The notes under the pieces: model-generated
Database searches by the model: none
Told to the model about the DNA's origin: nothing
Seen by the model: only the letters and a program-made list of their open reading frames with translations
Made by a program: the position numbers and the translations under genes
In this document: positions 1 to 9,747 of the stretch, one piece after another
Position numbering within the stretch: the first letter of the stretch is position 1
How the letters are laid out: each line of letters begins with the position of its first letter
Source of the DNA: Chitinophagaceae bacterium
GTDB taxonomy: Bacteria; Bacteroidota; Bacteroidia; Chitinophagales; Chitinophagaceae
Assembly (NCBI GenBank): GCA_947455215.1
Contig: CANGNA010000003.1
Location: 1-64,000, forward strand
DNA length: 64,000 nucleotides
Direction: 5' to 3'

Positions 1-143
1 GCTTCCAGTTCGCTCTTCAGCTCTTCCAGCCTGTCGGCGCGGCGGCCGGTGATGCAAATAGTATAACCATTGGCAGCAAAGCGCTCGGCTATTGCCTTAC
101 CGAAGCCGGAAGTGGCCCCGGTGATGAGTATTGTTTTAGTCAT
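1..143 (-). CDS. SDR family oxidoreductase, N-terminal part only (runs off window start)
   Basis: Reverse-strand translation MTKTILITGATSGFGKAIAERFAANGYTICITGRRADRLEELKSELE has the Rossmann TGxxxGxG motif of short-chain dehydrogenases. Confidence 0.85.
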   Translation of the reverse strand, partial: MTKTILITGATSGFGKAIAERFAANGYTICITGRRADRLEELKSELE

Positions 144-230
144 GTGTGCCATCTGTAAAAGATGGGGTAAAGATAAGGCGGGTATGGTTAATGTATTACT
201 AATCTTAGACAGGGGTATTCTATTACACTA

Positions 231-257
231 AAAAGCCCCGGAAACCGGGGCTTTTTA
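231..257. terminator. Bidirectional hairpin terminator
   Basis: AAAAGCCCCGGAAACCGGGGCTTTTT: GC-rich stem with flanking A/T runs just downstream of the 261..1835 minus-strand gene. Confidence 0.75.
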
Positions 258-260
258 ATT

Positions 261-1835
261 TTAATGTGTTATCGTCACTTTTTGTGTCATTATGCGTTGA
301 CTACTCTGCATGCGCAGCGTGTAGTTGCCGGGTGGGATATCCGATACACTGTATTTAAATGTATTGTATCCTTTGTTGATGGCTCCGCCCAGCATCAACT
401 GGCGGGCAACCCGGCCGTTTATGTCAATAAGGTCGAGCGTGGCATTATCCGGAGCATCGAAGAAACATTTTACGATCAGCTGGTCGCTTGCCGGATTGGG
501 GTAGGGCGCCAGTAACTGCTGGCCGTGATAGTAAGTATTGCTGAGCGAAGGCGTATTGAGTGCTACTGCAGAGTCGACTATAATATTTTCGTCCCCCGCC
601 TGGTAAAGCGTAAAAATGAAATATACCAGCATCATCTCATCTGTGGTATTCTCGCCGGCGGTCACTGTTTGTGGCGGCGAATTCGGGTTCTCGGGGTTGG
701 CGGTGGTGTTGTCGTAAAACGCATCTGCATGCAGGGTAGCAAATCCTGGTATGTGTATCAACCTTGGAAATGCATAGAAGCCCTGCCAGTGGAAATCCCA
801 TTTAGGTATACTGATCAACTTAGTGGTATCGCCGCTGAAAACACTGTAACTATTGATGTTTTTGCCGAGCAGGTGCATGTGCGGGGCGAGGCCCAGCAGG
901 GTTATATCGAACGGCACAGCCTGCTGCTCGTGGTAGGTTTGGGTAGTATTGGCTGCTATATTCAGCGGTGTGTTGATATTGCTTTCATGGTTCAATATGG
1001 GCTGAATGTAAATATTCCTGATTCCGGTGGTGGTTGGTGCAAAGAAAAAATGCACCTCTGTGCTGTCTTGCAGGCCCGCAGTTCCGGCAGGATAGTGGAC
1101 CTGGAAGACAATATCTGAGCCATGTGGCAACCTTAGCCCAAAGCCGGTAGGGTATACCATTGGCGGGCTGCCGGGTACCCAGGCGCCAACCATATTGGCA
1201 TTGTTACTACCCACGCCGCCAAAGTTGGGGTAGCCGGGGCCGGGGCTGGCCGCATCCAGCGCAGCACACTCGCCCGATGTATCTGAGAACACCAGCACGT
1301 GGTGTACTATAGCCGGGTTGCCGGGAATTGCTTCGAAAGCTGTGATGTATTTATCGGCCAGCAGTCCGCTGGGTATAGAAAAGCACTGGTACACATCGCC
1401 CGTTGTAGCGGTAGAGGTATAGGTGGGTATACGTATCACCAGGTCGGGTGTGCCGGGCAACGTGCCACCCGTAGCATAAGTGGGTGCTGGTGGGGCCAGG
1501 GAAAGATCGCCTGAAGGAGTGCCACCATTTACCCAGTCTACGATCGTGCTCACCTCAGCGGCGCTTAAAACACGTTCATGTGCAAAGCGCGAATAGTTGC
1601 GGTCTGGCGGCCATGGGGGCATTACCCCGTTGGTCACATCGTGCTGCATACCGGTAGCCTGCGCTACCGATTGTGTATAGCTCATGAGCGGGAAGGGCGC
1701 TATACCACCGTCGTGGTGGCACGACGTGCAATGGTTATATAATATAGGTGCCACATCGGTACTCCACACCGGTGTAGTTGCCCGGCCATATAGCGCTGCT
1801 CCGCAGCATACAAGTGTCAATAAGGCTTTTTTCAT
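261..1835 (-). CDS. Secreted copper-monooxygenase-like protein with N-terminal CxxCH haem motif and T9SS C-terminal sorting domain
   Basis: Signal peptide; APILYNHCTSCHHDGGIAPFPLMSY (c-type haem motif); HHVLVFSD and GLAPHMHLLGK (His motifs of Cu type II ascorbate-dependent monooxygenases); C-terminal LLAPYPNPASDQLIVKC...GNYTLRMQ sorting domain. Confidence 0.75.
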   Translation of the reverse strand: MKKALLTLVCCGAALYGRATTPVWSTDVAPILYNHCTSCHHDGGIAPFPLMSYTQSVAQATGMQHDVTNGVMPPWPPDRNYSRFAHERVLSAAEVSTIVDWVNGGTPSGDLSLAPPAPTYATGGTLPGTPDLVIRIPTYTSTATTGDVYQCFSIPSGLLADKYITAFEAIPGNPAIVHHVLVFSDTSGECAALDAASPGPGYPNFGGVGSNNANMVGAWVPGSPPMVYPTGFGLRLPHGSDIVFQVHYPAGTAGLQDSTEVHFFFAPTTTGIRNIYIQPILNHESNINTPLNIAANTTQTYHEQQAVPFDITLLGLAPHMHLLGKNINSYSVFSGDTTKLISIPKWDFHWQGFYAFPRLIHIPGFATLHADAFYDNTTANPENPNSPPQTVTAGENTTDEMMLVYFIFTLYQAGDENIIVDSAVALNTPSLSNTYYHGQQLLAPYPNPASDQLIVKCFFDAPDNATLDLIDINGRVARQLMLGGAINKGYNTFKYSVSDIPPGNYTLRMQSSQRIMTQKVTITH

Positions 1836-1943
1836 GCCGTGCCAGTTTTTTGGTTAATGCGAAGAATGGTCGCGTAGAACTAATTCGGATTTATGTTATC
1901 CGGAAAATCCTGAATAAATTTCGGTAATAATGTTCAAATAAAA

Positions 1944-1951
1944 TATCTTTG
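1944..1951 (+). promoter_or_regulatory. Bacteroidota-type -7 element (TATCTTTG) upstream of the metalloprotease gene
   Basis: TATCTTTG matches TAnnTTTG, 23 nt before ATG 1975. Confidence 0.5.
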
Positions 1952-1974
1952 GACACCAAAATATTAAAATAAAT

Positions 1975-4266
1975 ATGAAGCGTAAATTTCTGTCTGCATG
2001 CCTCATCGCTTTATCCGCCCTTACCAGCAGGGCCCAGGAAGAGAAACCCCTGGATGCATTCATCAGGCATGTGGGTGAGTCCCACTCGTTTAAAACAGTT
2101 GGTGATCTGTGGCAGCCTAACCTGCAGTTTGACCAGAAATCTATGCTGCAAGCGGTAGAGAGAGGTCAGCCGCTAACGATTGATTTTAATAAGATCGCAG
2201 CCTTTATGCAGCGCAAGGCTACTGCCATAGACCTGGTCATACCCGGTATAGGCGGTGGTTCTTATACTCTGGAGCTGGGACGTTACGATTACTTTTCCAA
2301 CGATTTTGAAGTACATGCTAACGGAAGCAAGGGCGACCAGAAGGTGGATTATACCCCCGGTTTGTACTACAGTGGTATAGTTAAAGACATCCCGGGATCG
2401 CTGGTAGCATTCTCGTTCTTTAACAACGAGGTATACGGTGTGTTTTCTATACCTGGCGAAGGTAACTACGTACTGGTACCTAATACCATGACCGGTGCAG
2501 CACCCGGCAACCGGAATTATATATTGTATAACGACAATGATATAAAATTCAAAGAACTGGCCCCTAAGTGTTTTACTGATGATCTGCCGGATATGAACCG
2601 CCAGGCGCAAAAGACCACCACCACCGCTAACAATAATATTTACAACAGCTGTACACAGGTGAGGTGCTACGAGCTGGTAGACTATACTATGTATGTGAAG
2701 AAAGGCTCTAATGTAACCACTTCTACTAACTATGTTACAGCGATGTTCAATGCCAAGGCAACCATATACAAGAACGAAGGAATACCTATTGTGCTGAAGT
2801 ACCTGCAAATAAATACCGCTACAGATAACTATGCTACGCTTCCTACCACATCGTCTGCCATATGGTTGGACACCTTTGGTAAGCGCACTCAGAATACTAT
2901 GCACGGTTGCGATCAGGCAACTTTATTTACTACCAAGGGTGGATCTATGGGTGGTGTTGCATGGCTGGAAGCTATGTGCGAGCCATATTATGCTCCGCAG
3001 TTTTTTGGACCATATGCATTTTGTAATCTGAATAATAACACTTCTACCACCATCAGTGCATTCCCTACTTACAGTTGGGAGGTAGAAGTATCTACACATG
3101 AAATGGGCCATAACCTTGGTTCTCCGCACACGCACCGGTGTTGCTGGGGGCCTGCCCGTAACTACGCTATAGACAGTTGTTACACCATCGAAGGTTCTTG
3201 TATTGCACCTGCGGGTCGCCCGAGTGGTACGGTTAAAGGTACCATCATGAGCTATTGCCACCTGATAACCAGTATAGGCATCAGCTTCAGTAATGGTTTC
3301 GGACTGCAGCCGGGCGATACGGTAAGGCATTTTATCAATCAACAGTTCTCTTCCACCTGTGGTGTTACTTACCATCCGGGTGTTGCTGCATATATGGCCA
3401 ACCGCACTTACACAGCTAACCGCGAGTGTACGGACATGAACACCGGGTATACTTACTACTGGTACGACAACAATACCGCCAGCACTGCAGATGATACCCT
3501 GGTATTAATGGTGAAGAAGAATGGTAATAATATAGGAGACCTGAACACAACAGGATTTGCCGTGAAACAAACTACGCTTGCCGGCTGGGGCGCAGGTACA
3601 GGGCAGGCGACCACATTCCCTGCAGGCACTACAGGTGCTGGAACTACCAATACGTCTATGAACAGGTATTGGAGCGTTGTGGCCAAGGGCAGGCCGTCTA
3701 CAGCGGTAGAAGTAGTTTATCCGTTCTCTGCTAAAGACACTGCCGATGTAGATGGATCAGTAACAGGAGCCGTGCCTGTAAGTACGCTGAAGATGTATAA
3801 GATAGACAGTGCCTACAATGCAAATCCTGCAGCGGCATTTACAGGTGCTACCTCGGCTAATTTCGATACATATATTTATGGTGCAACAGCATCTACTACA
3901 CAGTGGTCACTTACTCGTAGCGGCGATACGTGTTTTGCACACTTCATGGTTACCGATCTTAGCGGTGGCGGAACAGGGTTTTATCCTGCAGGAAAGATCA
4001 CGGCAGTAACCGGGGTGAATGGCAATATCGGGGCAAGCATTTATCCTAATCCTACTAACGACATATGGTATGTATCTGTAGCAGGTACTACCGACCAGGA
4101 GATGGAGATACAGTTATATGCAGCCGATGGTAAGACAGTGCTGAGCCAAAAGATAACAGCAGGTACGGTGAACGCAGTATCAGCAGCTAACCTACCTACG
4201 GGCATGTATTTTTACCGTATAGTGGCTAAAGAAGGTATAGCAACAGGTAATCTGATGAAGAAGTGA
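1975..4266 (+). CDS. Secreted reprolysin-like zinc metalloprotease with T9SS C-terminal domain
   Basis: HEMGHNLGSPHTH matches HExxHxxGxxH; downstream IMSYC met-turn-like segment; C-terminal SIYPNPTNDIWYVSV...GMYFYRIVAKEG. Confidence 0.88.
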   Translation: MKRKFLSACLIALSALTSRAQEEKPLDAFIRHVGESHSFKTVGDLWQPNLQFDQKSMLQAVERGQPLTIDFNKIAAFMQRKATAIDLVIPGIGGGSYTLELGRYDYFSNDFEVHANGSKGDQKVDYTPGLYYSGIVKDIPGSLVAFSFFNNEVYGVFSIPGEGNYVLVPNTMTGAAPGNRNYILYNDNDIKFKELAPKCFTDDLPDMNRQAQKTTTTANNNIYNSCTQVRCYELVDYTMYVKKGSNVTTSTNYVTAMFNAKATIYKNEGIPIVLKYLQINTATDNYATLPTTSSAIWLDTFGKRTQNTMHGCDQATLFTTKGGSMGGVAWLEAMCEPYYAPQFFGPYAFCNLNNNTSTTISAFPTYSWEVEVSTHEMGHNLGSPHTHRCCWGPARNYAIDSCYTIEGSCIAPAGRPSGTVKGTIMSYCHLITSIGISFSNGFGLQPGDTVRHFINQQFSSTCGVTYHPGVAAYMANRTYTANRECTDMNTGYTYYWYDNNTASTADDTLVLMVKKNGNNIGDLNTTGFAVKQTTLAGWGAGTGQATTFPAGTTGAGTTNTSMNRYWSVVAKGRPSTAVEVVYPFSAKDTADVDGSVTGAVPVSTLKMYKIDSAYNANPAAAFTGATSANFDTYIYGATASTTQWSLTRSGDTCFAHFMVTDLSGGGTGFYPAGKITAVTGVNGNIGASIYPNPTNDIWYVSVAGTTDQEMEIQLYAADGKTVLSQKITAGTVNAVSAANLPTGMYFYRIVAKEGIATGNLMKK

Positions 4267-4290
4267 TCTGCCTTAAAATAAGGAATGATG

Positions 4291-4325
4291 ACGGGCTGCA
4301 TGTACATGCAGCCCGTTGTTTTTTA
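4291..4325. terminator. Perfect-palindrome terminator
   Basis: ACGGGCTGCATGTACATGCAGCCCGT (13-bp self-complementary halves) followed by TTGTTTTTT. Confidence 0.75.
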
Positions 4326-4475
4326 TACCGAGCCCCTGCGGATAAAGCCCAACAGAAGGGATATAATAGCCAGAACAAGCAATATGTGAATTAAATTGCC
4401 CGCATGCCAGGCAAAGGACCCTAATAGCCAGCCTATAATGAGGATAACGGCTATGATGTACAGTAGTGATCTCAT
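4323..4475 (-). CDS. Small lmo0937-family-like membrane protein (50 aa)
   Basis: Reverse-strand translation MRSLLYIIAVILIIGWLLGSFAWHAGNLIHILLVLAIISLLLGFIRRGSV: two TM segments and a polar tail. Below the ORF-track length cutoff. Confidence 0.75.
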   Translation of the reverse strand: MRSLLYIIAVILIIGWLLGSFAWHAGNLIHILLVLAIISLLLGFIRRGSV

Positions 4476-4603
4476 GTTGGTGTGTTTTTATTTTCAATGG
4501 TCTATAAAAACATTGTGCCACAGTTTAGATGAAATGGTGAATTGGCTGGTCAATTTTCCAGCCACAGTAATTATTAAATCACTTTTGACTTAATTTAGTA
4601 TAC

Positions 4604-5161
4604 ATGGAACCGACATTCTTTAAACACCAGGACGACTTTAGGGCATGGTTGACGACGCACTATAAAAAGGAAACTGAGTTGTTGGTTGGTTTTTATAAAA
4701 AAGATTCAGGCATACCCTCCATTACGTGGCCGGAATCGGTAGACCAGGCACTATGCTTTGGGTGGATAGATGGGGTAAGGAAGAACAGGGATGAGCAGAG
4801 CTACACCATCCGCTTCACGCCACGCAAACCAACCAGCATATGGAGCTCAATAAATATTGCCAAAGTCGAGAAACTGAAAGTCGAAGGACTGATGATGCCG
4901 GAGGGCCTTTCAGCCTACGATCTGCGCAAGGAGCACAAAAGCGCAATATATAGTTACGAAAAGGAAGCTACTCCGTTGACCAAGGAATATGAAACGATAT
5001 TTAAAAAGAACAAAAAAGCGTGGACATTTTTTAACAGCCAGCCACCGGGTTACAAAAAGCAGATGATCCACCGCATAATGGATGCAAAGCAGGAAAAGAC
5101 ACGCTTGTCGCGCCTGGAAAAGATCATCGCTGAAAGCGAAGAGGGCAGGAGGGTATTATGA
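4604..5161 (+). CDS. YdeI/OmpD-associated family protein
   Basis: ALCFGWIDGVRKNRDEQSYTIRFTPRKPTSIWSSINIAKVEKL is characteristic of this family. Confidence 0.85.
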   Translation: MEPTFFKHQDDFRAWLTTHYKKETELLVGFYKKDSGIPSITWPESVDQALCFGWIDGVRKNRDEQSYTIRFTPRKPTSIWSSINIAKVEKLKVEGLMMPEGLSAYDLRKEHKSAIYSYEKEATPLTKEYETIFKKNKKAWTFFNSQPPGYKKQMIHRIMDAKQEKTRLSRLEKIIAESEEGRRVL

Positions 5162-5186
5162 TAGTAACACGATCAGGGCAGCTCAA

Positions 5187-5236
5187 GGCCCTGTAAGGGC
5201 CGGTTATCACAGCGTCGGGTTTCAACCCAACGGCTT
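5187..5236 (+). repeat. GGCCCTGTAAGGGCC...GGGTTTCAACCC interspersed repeat, copy 1
   Basis: Matches 52656..52706 (CGCCCTGTAAGGGCGGGTTATTACAGCGCAGGGTTTCAACCCTGCGG); two short hairpins joined by GGTTATNACAGCG. Confidence 0.75.
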
Positions 5237-5346
5237 AAGAAGTTCAGACGATCTGCACACAAAACCCTACCTTTGCACCACCTAAACCCACCCTTCCTGC
5301 CGATCATAGCAAAAAAAATCTCGAAAAAATCGAATAATAATTTTTT

Positions 5347-5380
5347 TTGCGTGTTATTTAAAAAATATTCTCTACCTTTG
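5347..5380 (+). promoter_or_regulatory. Candidate infA-operon promoter (TTG ... TACCTTTG)
   Basis: TTG at 5347-5349 and TACCTTTG at 5373-5380, 15 nt before the infA ATG; a second TACCTTTG lies at 5268-5275. Confidence 0.55.
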
Positions 5381-5394
5381 CAGTCCGAAAAATT

Positions 5395-5613
5395 ATGGCT
5401 AAACAGTCTCTTATTAAGCAAGACGGAACAATTATTGAAGCATTATCTAATGCTATGTTTCGTGTTAGGTTAGAGAACGGGCATGAAATACTTGCAACGA
5501 TCTCTGGTAAAATGAGGATGCACTACATCCGCATACTACCAGGTGATAAGGTAGGTGTAGAAATGAGTCCTTACGATTTGAGCAGGGGCCGCATAATTTA
5601 TCGATACAAGTAG
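5395..5613 (+). CDS. infA: Translation initiation factor IF-1
   Basis: [72 protein letters not shown]. Confidence 0.98.
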   Translation: MAKQSLIKQDGTIIEALSNAMFRVRLENGHEILATISGKMRMHYIRILPGDKVGVEMSPYDLSRGRIIYRYK

Positions 5614-5641
5614 TTATTAATTCATAGAACATACAATTGTT

Positions 5642-5758
5642 ATGAAAGTTAGAGCATCTATCAAAAAGCGCAGCGCCGATTGCAAAATAGTTCGTCGCAA
5701 AGGCAGGCTGTACATTATCAACAAGAAGAATCCACGCTTTAAACAGAGGCAGGGGTAA
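5642..5758 (+). CDS. rpmJ: 50S ribosomal protein L36
   Basis: [38 protein letters not shown] (38 aa), directly after infA; below the ORF-track cutoff. Confidence 0.97.
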   Translation: MKVRASIKKRSADCKIVRRKGRLYIINKKNPRFKQRQG

Positions 5759-5795
5759 TATATTTTAATTTTTTATCATTAATTATTAGATTTCA

Positions 5796-6176
5796 ATGGC
5801 TCGTATAGCTGGTATAGATCTTCCGAAGAACAAACGTGGCGAAATAGCGCTCACATATATTTACGGCATTGGCCAAAGCACTGCCAAGTACATCCTGGAC
5901 AAGGCCGGTATCAATTACGATAAGAAGGCAATGGAGTGGAATGACGAGGAGCAGACTGCCATCCGTAATATTATCAACGGTGAGTTCAAGGTAGAAGGTC
6001 AGCTGCGCTCTGAAGTGCAGATGAATATCAAGCGCCTTATGGATATCGCTTGTTATCGTGGTCTTCGTCATCGTAAGGGTCTTCCTTTGCGTGGACAGCG
6101 TACCCGTACCAACAGCCGTACCCGTAAAGGTAAGCGCAAAACTGTTGCAGGTAAGAAGAAGGCAGCTAAGAAATAA
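5796..6176 (+). CDS. rpsM: 30S ribosomal protein S13
   Basis: [26 protein letters not shown]...[25 protein letters not shown]. Confidence 0.99.
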   Translation: MARIAGIDLPKNKRGEIALTYIYGIGQSTAKYILDKAGINYDKKAMEWNDEEQTAIRNIINGEFKVEGQLRSEVQMNIKRLMDIACYRGLRHRKGLPLRGQRTRTNSRTRKGKRKTVAGKKKAAKK

Positions 6177-6281
6177 TCTTAGTACCACTGCCGGATACTG
6201 CCAGGCTGCGCAGGGTAGGAGTGGTACGCATCAGCCACGGCTGATCCATTTATTAATTGATTACCTTATTTTAAAAACAAA

Positions 6282-6683
6282 ATGGCAAAAGCGCAAGCAT
6301 CAGCTAAGACCGTCGCTAAAAAGCGCGTAGTGAAGGTTGACGTTCACGGAGACGTGCACATCAACGCTTCATTCAACAACATCATTATCAGCATTACCAA
6401 CAAGGCTGGTCAGGTTATCTCCTGGTCTTCTGCCGGTAAAATGGGTTTCCGTGGTTCTAAAAAGAACACACCATATGCTGCTCAGACAGCCGCTCAGGAT
6501 TGCGCTAAAGTAGCAACTGACGCAGGTATGAAGAAAGCTGACATATTCGTAAAAGGACCAGGTTCAGGCCGCGAAGGTGCTATCCGTTCCCTCAGCAACT
6601 CAGGCATAGAGATCGTATCTATCAAGGACGTTACTCCTCTGCCACACAATGGTTGCCGTCCTCCTAAGAAGCGTAGGGTATAA
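6282..6683 (+). CDS. rpsK: 30S ribosomal protein S11
   Basis: [15 protein letters not shown]...[13 protein letters not shown]...[18 protein letters not shown]. Confidence 0.99.
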   Translation: MAKAQASAKTVAKKRVVKVDVHGDVHINASFNNIIISITNKAGQVISWSSAGKMGFRGSKKNTPYAAQTAAQDCAKVATDAGMKKADIFVKGPGSGREGAIRSLSNSGIEIVSIKDVTPLPHNGCRPPKKRRV

Positions 6684-6695
6684 CAATATAAATAT

Positions 6696-6744
6696 TCAAG
6701 GTCCAAATCCCGGAGCACAAACCTGGGATTTGGACCTTGATTTT
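6696..6744 (+). promoter_or_regulatory. Long inverted repeat between rpsK and rpsD
   Basis: TCAAGGTCCAAATCCC (6696-6711) is the exact reverse complement of GGGATTTGGACCTTGA (6725-6740), followed by TTTT. Confidence 0.7.
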
Positions 6745-6839
6745 GACTATAGTATTTTTCATTTAACAATAAAGTTGCTGTCGCGGATCGGATTTACGAT
6801 TTTGAATGAGACGGGGCAGCTAAACACAAAAAATCGTCA

Positions 6840-7445
6840 ATGGCACGTTACACAGGACCAAAGAACAGAATCTGCCGTATATTCGGCGAGCCTATCCTGG
6901 GCTCAGGCAAAAGCCTTTCAAAGAACAGCAACCCTCCGGGTCAGCATGGTGGCACCCGCAAGCGCAAGGCGCCAAGCGAGTACGCAGTGCAGCTGAAGGA
7001 AAAGCAGAAGGCTAAGTACACTTACGGCCTGCTTGAAAAGCAGTTCGCTAACACATACGTAGAAGCTGCACGCCAGAAGGGTGCAACTGGTGAGAACCTC
7101 ATCAAGCTGCTGGAAAGCCGCCTGGACAACGTAGTATATCGTATGGGTATATGCCCAACACGCCCTGCTGCACGCCAGATGGTTTCTCACAAGCACATCC
7201 TGGTTAACGGCGAGATCGTTAACATCCCTTCTTACTGGGTTAAGCCGGGCGACGTTATCGAACTGAAGCCTAAGAGCAAGGTAAACACAACGGTTATCAG
7301 CATGGTTCGCGCTAAGAACCCTAAGATCAGCTGGATGGACTGGAATGAAAAAGATATGAAGGGTACATACATTGCACACCCTGAGCGTGATTCAGTTCCT
7401 GAGAACATCAAGGAGCAGCTGATCGTTGAATTGTATTCTAAGTAA
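6840..7445 (+). CDS. rpsD: 30S ribosomal protein S4
   Basis: MARYTGPKNRICRIFGEPI...LESRLDNVVYRMGICPTRPAARQMVSHKHILVNG. Confidence 0.99.
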   Translation: MARYTGPKNRICRIFGEPILGSGKSLSKNSNPPGQHGGTRKRKAPSEYAVQLKEKQKAKYTYGLLEKQFANTYVEAARQKGATGENLIKLLESRLDNVVYRMGICPTRPAARQMVSHKHILVNGEIVNIPSYWVKPGDVIELKPKSKVNTTVISMVRAKNPKISWMDWNEKDMKGTYIAHPERDSVPENIKEQLIVELYSK

Positions 7446-7502
7446 TCAGTTTTTTGCTGGTTATTTTGGGTCAATTGTTGCAAAAATTATAAAGTTTTTA
7501 GT

Positions 7503-7551
7503 ATATTGGCGCTCTTTAACCGTTACAAGTTAAGTTTGCGCCAATATTTTT
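7503..7551 (+). terminator. Hairpin with T-run between rpsD and rpoA
   Basis: ATATTGGCGC (7503-7512) pairs perfectly with GCGCCAATAT (7538-7547), followed by TTTT. Confidence 0.6.
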
Positions 7552-7599
7552 AAGCTTTAACAAGAACTATAATAAAACAATTCACAAATAAAGGTCTAT

Positions 7600-8601
7600 A
7601 TGGCTATATTGAATTTTCAGAAACCGGATAAGATAGCACTTCAGAAAACTACTGAGTTCGAGGCACAGTTTGAATTCCGCCCGCTTGAGCCAGGATATGG
7701 TGTTACTATCGGCAACGCATTGCGTCGTGTTCTTTTGTCTTCACTCGAAGGGTATGCGATCACAGCTATCAGGATACCAGGTGCAGATCACGAGTTTGCT
7801 ACGTTGAAAGGTGTTCTGGAAGACGTAACCGAGATCATCCTGAACCTGAAGCAGGTACGCCTGAAAGCTCAGGGTGAATTCAATGACTTCCAATCAGAAA
7901 AGATAGATCTGTCTATAAAAGGTACAGAGGTGTTCACTGCAGGTATGATAGGCGACGCATTGCCTAACTTCCAGGTGATGAATCCTGATCTGGTTATCTG
8001 CAACCTGCACCCGGGCACTACTTTCCAGATAGAAATGCACATTGGCAAAGGCCGTGGTTATGTTCCTTCTGAAGAGAACCGCCCTGTAGATGCACCGCTT
8101 GGCTACATCGCTATTGATTCTATCTACACGCCGATAAGGAACGTTAAGTACACTATCGAGAATACTCGTGTGGAACAGCGTACTGACTTCGAAAAGCTGA
8201 TCATGGAAGTGAATACCGATGGTACGATACATCCTGAAGAAGCTGTTAAAGAAGCATCACGTATCCTTATCCAGCACCTGATGATCATCACTGATGAGAA
8301 CATCTCCCTGGATACAAGGAAGGAAGAAAAGGAAAGCATCGTAGACGAAGAAACACTGCTGGTACGTAAAGTATTGAATACGCCTCTGGAAGACCTCGAA
8401 CTGTCTGTACGTGCATTCAACTGCCTGAAAGCGGCTAAGATCAACTCCCTGAGCGAACTGGTACAGTACACACAGGAAGAGCTGATGAAGTTCCGTAACT
8501 TCGGTCAGAAGTCACTGTCTGAGATCGAGCAGGTGCTCCACGAGCGCGGCTTACATTTCGGCATGGACATCAACAAGTTCCGCAGGGGCGACGATATCTA
8601 A
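7600..8601 (+). CDS. rpoA: DNA-directed RNA polymerase subunit alpha
   Basis: EPGYGVTIGNALRRVLLSSLEGYAIT...; C-terminal RAFNCLKAAKINSLSELVQYTQEELMKFRNFGQKSLSEI. Confidence 0.99.
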   Translation: MAILNFQKPDKIALQKTTEFEAQFEFRPLEPGYGVTIGNALRRVLLSSLEGYAITAIRIPGADHEFATLKGVLEDVTEIILNLKQVRLKAQGEFNDFQSEKIDLSIKGTEVFTAGMIGDALPNFQVMNPDLVICNLHPGTTFQIEMHIGKGRGYVPSEENRPVDAPLGYIAIDSIYTPIRNVKYTIENTRVEQRTDFEKLIMEVNTDGTIHPEEAVKEASRILIQHLMIITDENISLDTRKEEKESIVDEETLLVRKVLNTPLEDLELSVRAFNCLKAAKINSLSELVQYTQEELMKFRNFGQKSLSEIEQVLHERGLHFGMDINKFRRGDDI

Positions 8602-8608
8602 TTTAGTC

Positions 8609-8662
8609 AAAACTCAAAAGTTAAAACCTCATGGTGCTGACTTTTGAGTTTTTTATTTTTTA
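8609..8662 (+). terminator. Terminator-like hairpin between rpoA and rplQ
   Basis: AAAACTCAAAAGT (8609-8621) pairs perfectly with ACTTTTGAGTTTT (8640-8652), followed by a T-rich tract. Confidence 0.65.
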
Positions 8663-8719
8663 TTCAACAAATAGTCTCATAAATCCTGACACGGTATGAG
8701 ACCTTAAAACAACAATGTC

Positions 8720-9220
8720 ATGCGTCACGGAGACAAGATCAAAAATTTAGGCCGCACACAGTCCCACAGGATGGCCCTGATGTGTAACCTCACAATCCAG
8801 CTTATCCAGCATAAGCGTATCACTACTACTTTGGCTAAGGCTAAGTCGCTCCGCGTTTTTGCTGAGCCGCTGATCACCCGTTGCAAGGTAGACAATATGA
8901 ACAACCGTCGTGTTGTGTTCAGCTACCTGCAGGATAAGGAAGCTATCAAGGAACTGTTCGGTGTTATCAGCGATAAGGTTGGTGACCGTCCGGGTGGCTA
9001 CACACGTATCATCAAGTTGCCTCGCCGTGCCGGTGATGCTGCTGATATGGCAATGATAGAACTGGTTGACTTTAACGAGATCTACGGTAAGTCTGCAGAA
9101 GCTAATACTGCTAAGAAGACTCGTCGTAGCCGTCGTGGTGCCGGTGCAAAGGCTGAAACTGCTGCACCTGCTGCTGACACAGCTGCTGAAGCAACTGAAA
9201 CTACAGAATCTGCTGAATAA
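8720..9220 (+). CDS. rplQ: 50S ribosomal protein L17
   Basis: MRHGDKIKNLGRTQSHRMALMCNLTIQLIQHKRITTTLAKAKSLR..., with an Ala/Thr/Glu-rich C-terminal tail. Confidence 0.98.
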   Translation: MRHGDKIKNLGRTQSHRMALMCNLTIQLIQHKRITTTLAKAKSLRVFAEPLITRCKVDNMNNRRVVFSYLQDKEAIKELFGVISDKVGDRPGGYTRIIKLPRRAGDAADMAMIELVDFNEIYGKSAEANTAKKTRRSRRGAGAKAETAAPAADTAAEATETTESAE

Positions 9221-9244
9221 GCAATTATATAGTATTCAAAGTGT

Positions 9245-9270
9245 AATGGCCATCCGGAAGGATGGCCATT
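9245..9270 (+). terminator. Hairpin downstream of rplQ
   Basis: AATGGCCATCC-GGAA-GGATGGCCATT: perfect 11-bp stem with a tetraloop. Confidence 0.65.
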
Positions 9271-9324
9271 ATTGTTATGGTGCAGATGTTGCTCAATTAT
9301 GCCAGTCTGGATAAATAAAGCAGG

Positions 9325-9681
9325 CTACTTTCTTAATATCTTTTCCATCGCCCTGCCCTTGGCTATCTCATCAACTAACTTGTCGAGGTAGCGTATTTTT
9401 TTCATCAGCGGGTCTTCTATTTCTTCTATTCGGTAACCGCAGATAAGGCCGGTTATTTTTACAGCATTAGGGTTCAACTGAGGGGCCATGGCGAAGAATG
9501 TCTCAAAATCGGTATTGGCATCTATATGGTGTTGCAGCGCATCTTCATCGTAGCCGGTCAGCCATAGTACAACAGTGTCTACCTCGGCCTTGGAATGGCC
9601 CTTCCTTTCCACTTTTTTGATGTACAGCCGGTATATACTGGCAAATGATGTTTTGAAAATGCGCGCGTAATTGTTGTTCAT
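9325..9681 (-). CDS. DUF2200-family protein
   Basis: YARIFKTSFASIYRLYIKKVERKGHSKAEVDTVVLWLTGY matches DUF2200 as recalled. Confidence 0.85.
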   Translation of the reverse strand: MNNNYARIFKTSFASIYRLYIKKVERKGHSKAEVDTVVLWLTGYDEDALQHHIDANTDFETFFAMAPQLNPNAVKITGLICGYRIEEIEDPLMKKIRYLDKLVDEIAKGRAMEKILRK

Positions 9682-9747
9682 ATATACATGGTTTGGCTGG
9701 AATATAAAGATAAAGGGTAAAAGCCATTTTTTGCCATGATGTATTTG

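Noticed and set aside
6918-8471. Minus-strand ORFs opposite rpsD and rpoA
   Set aside because: Shadow ORFs of ribosomal/rpoA coding sequence.
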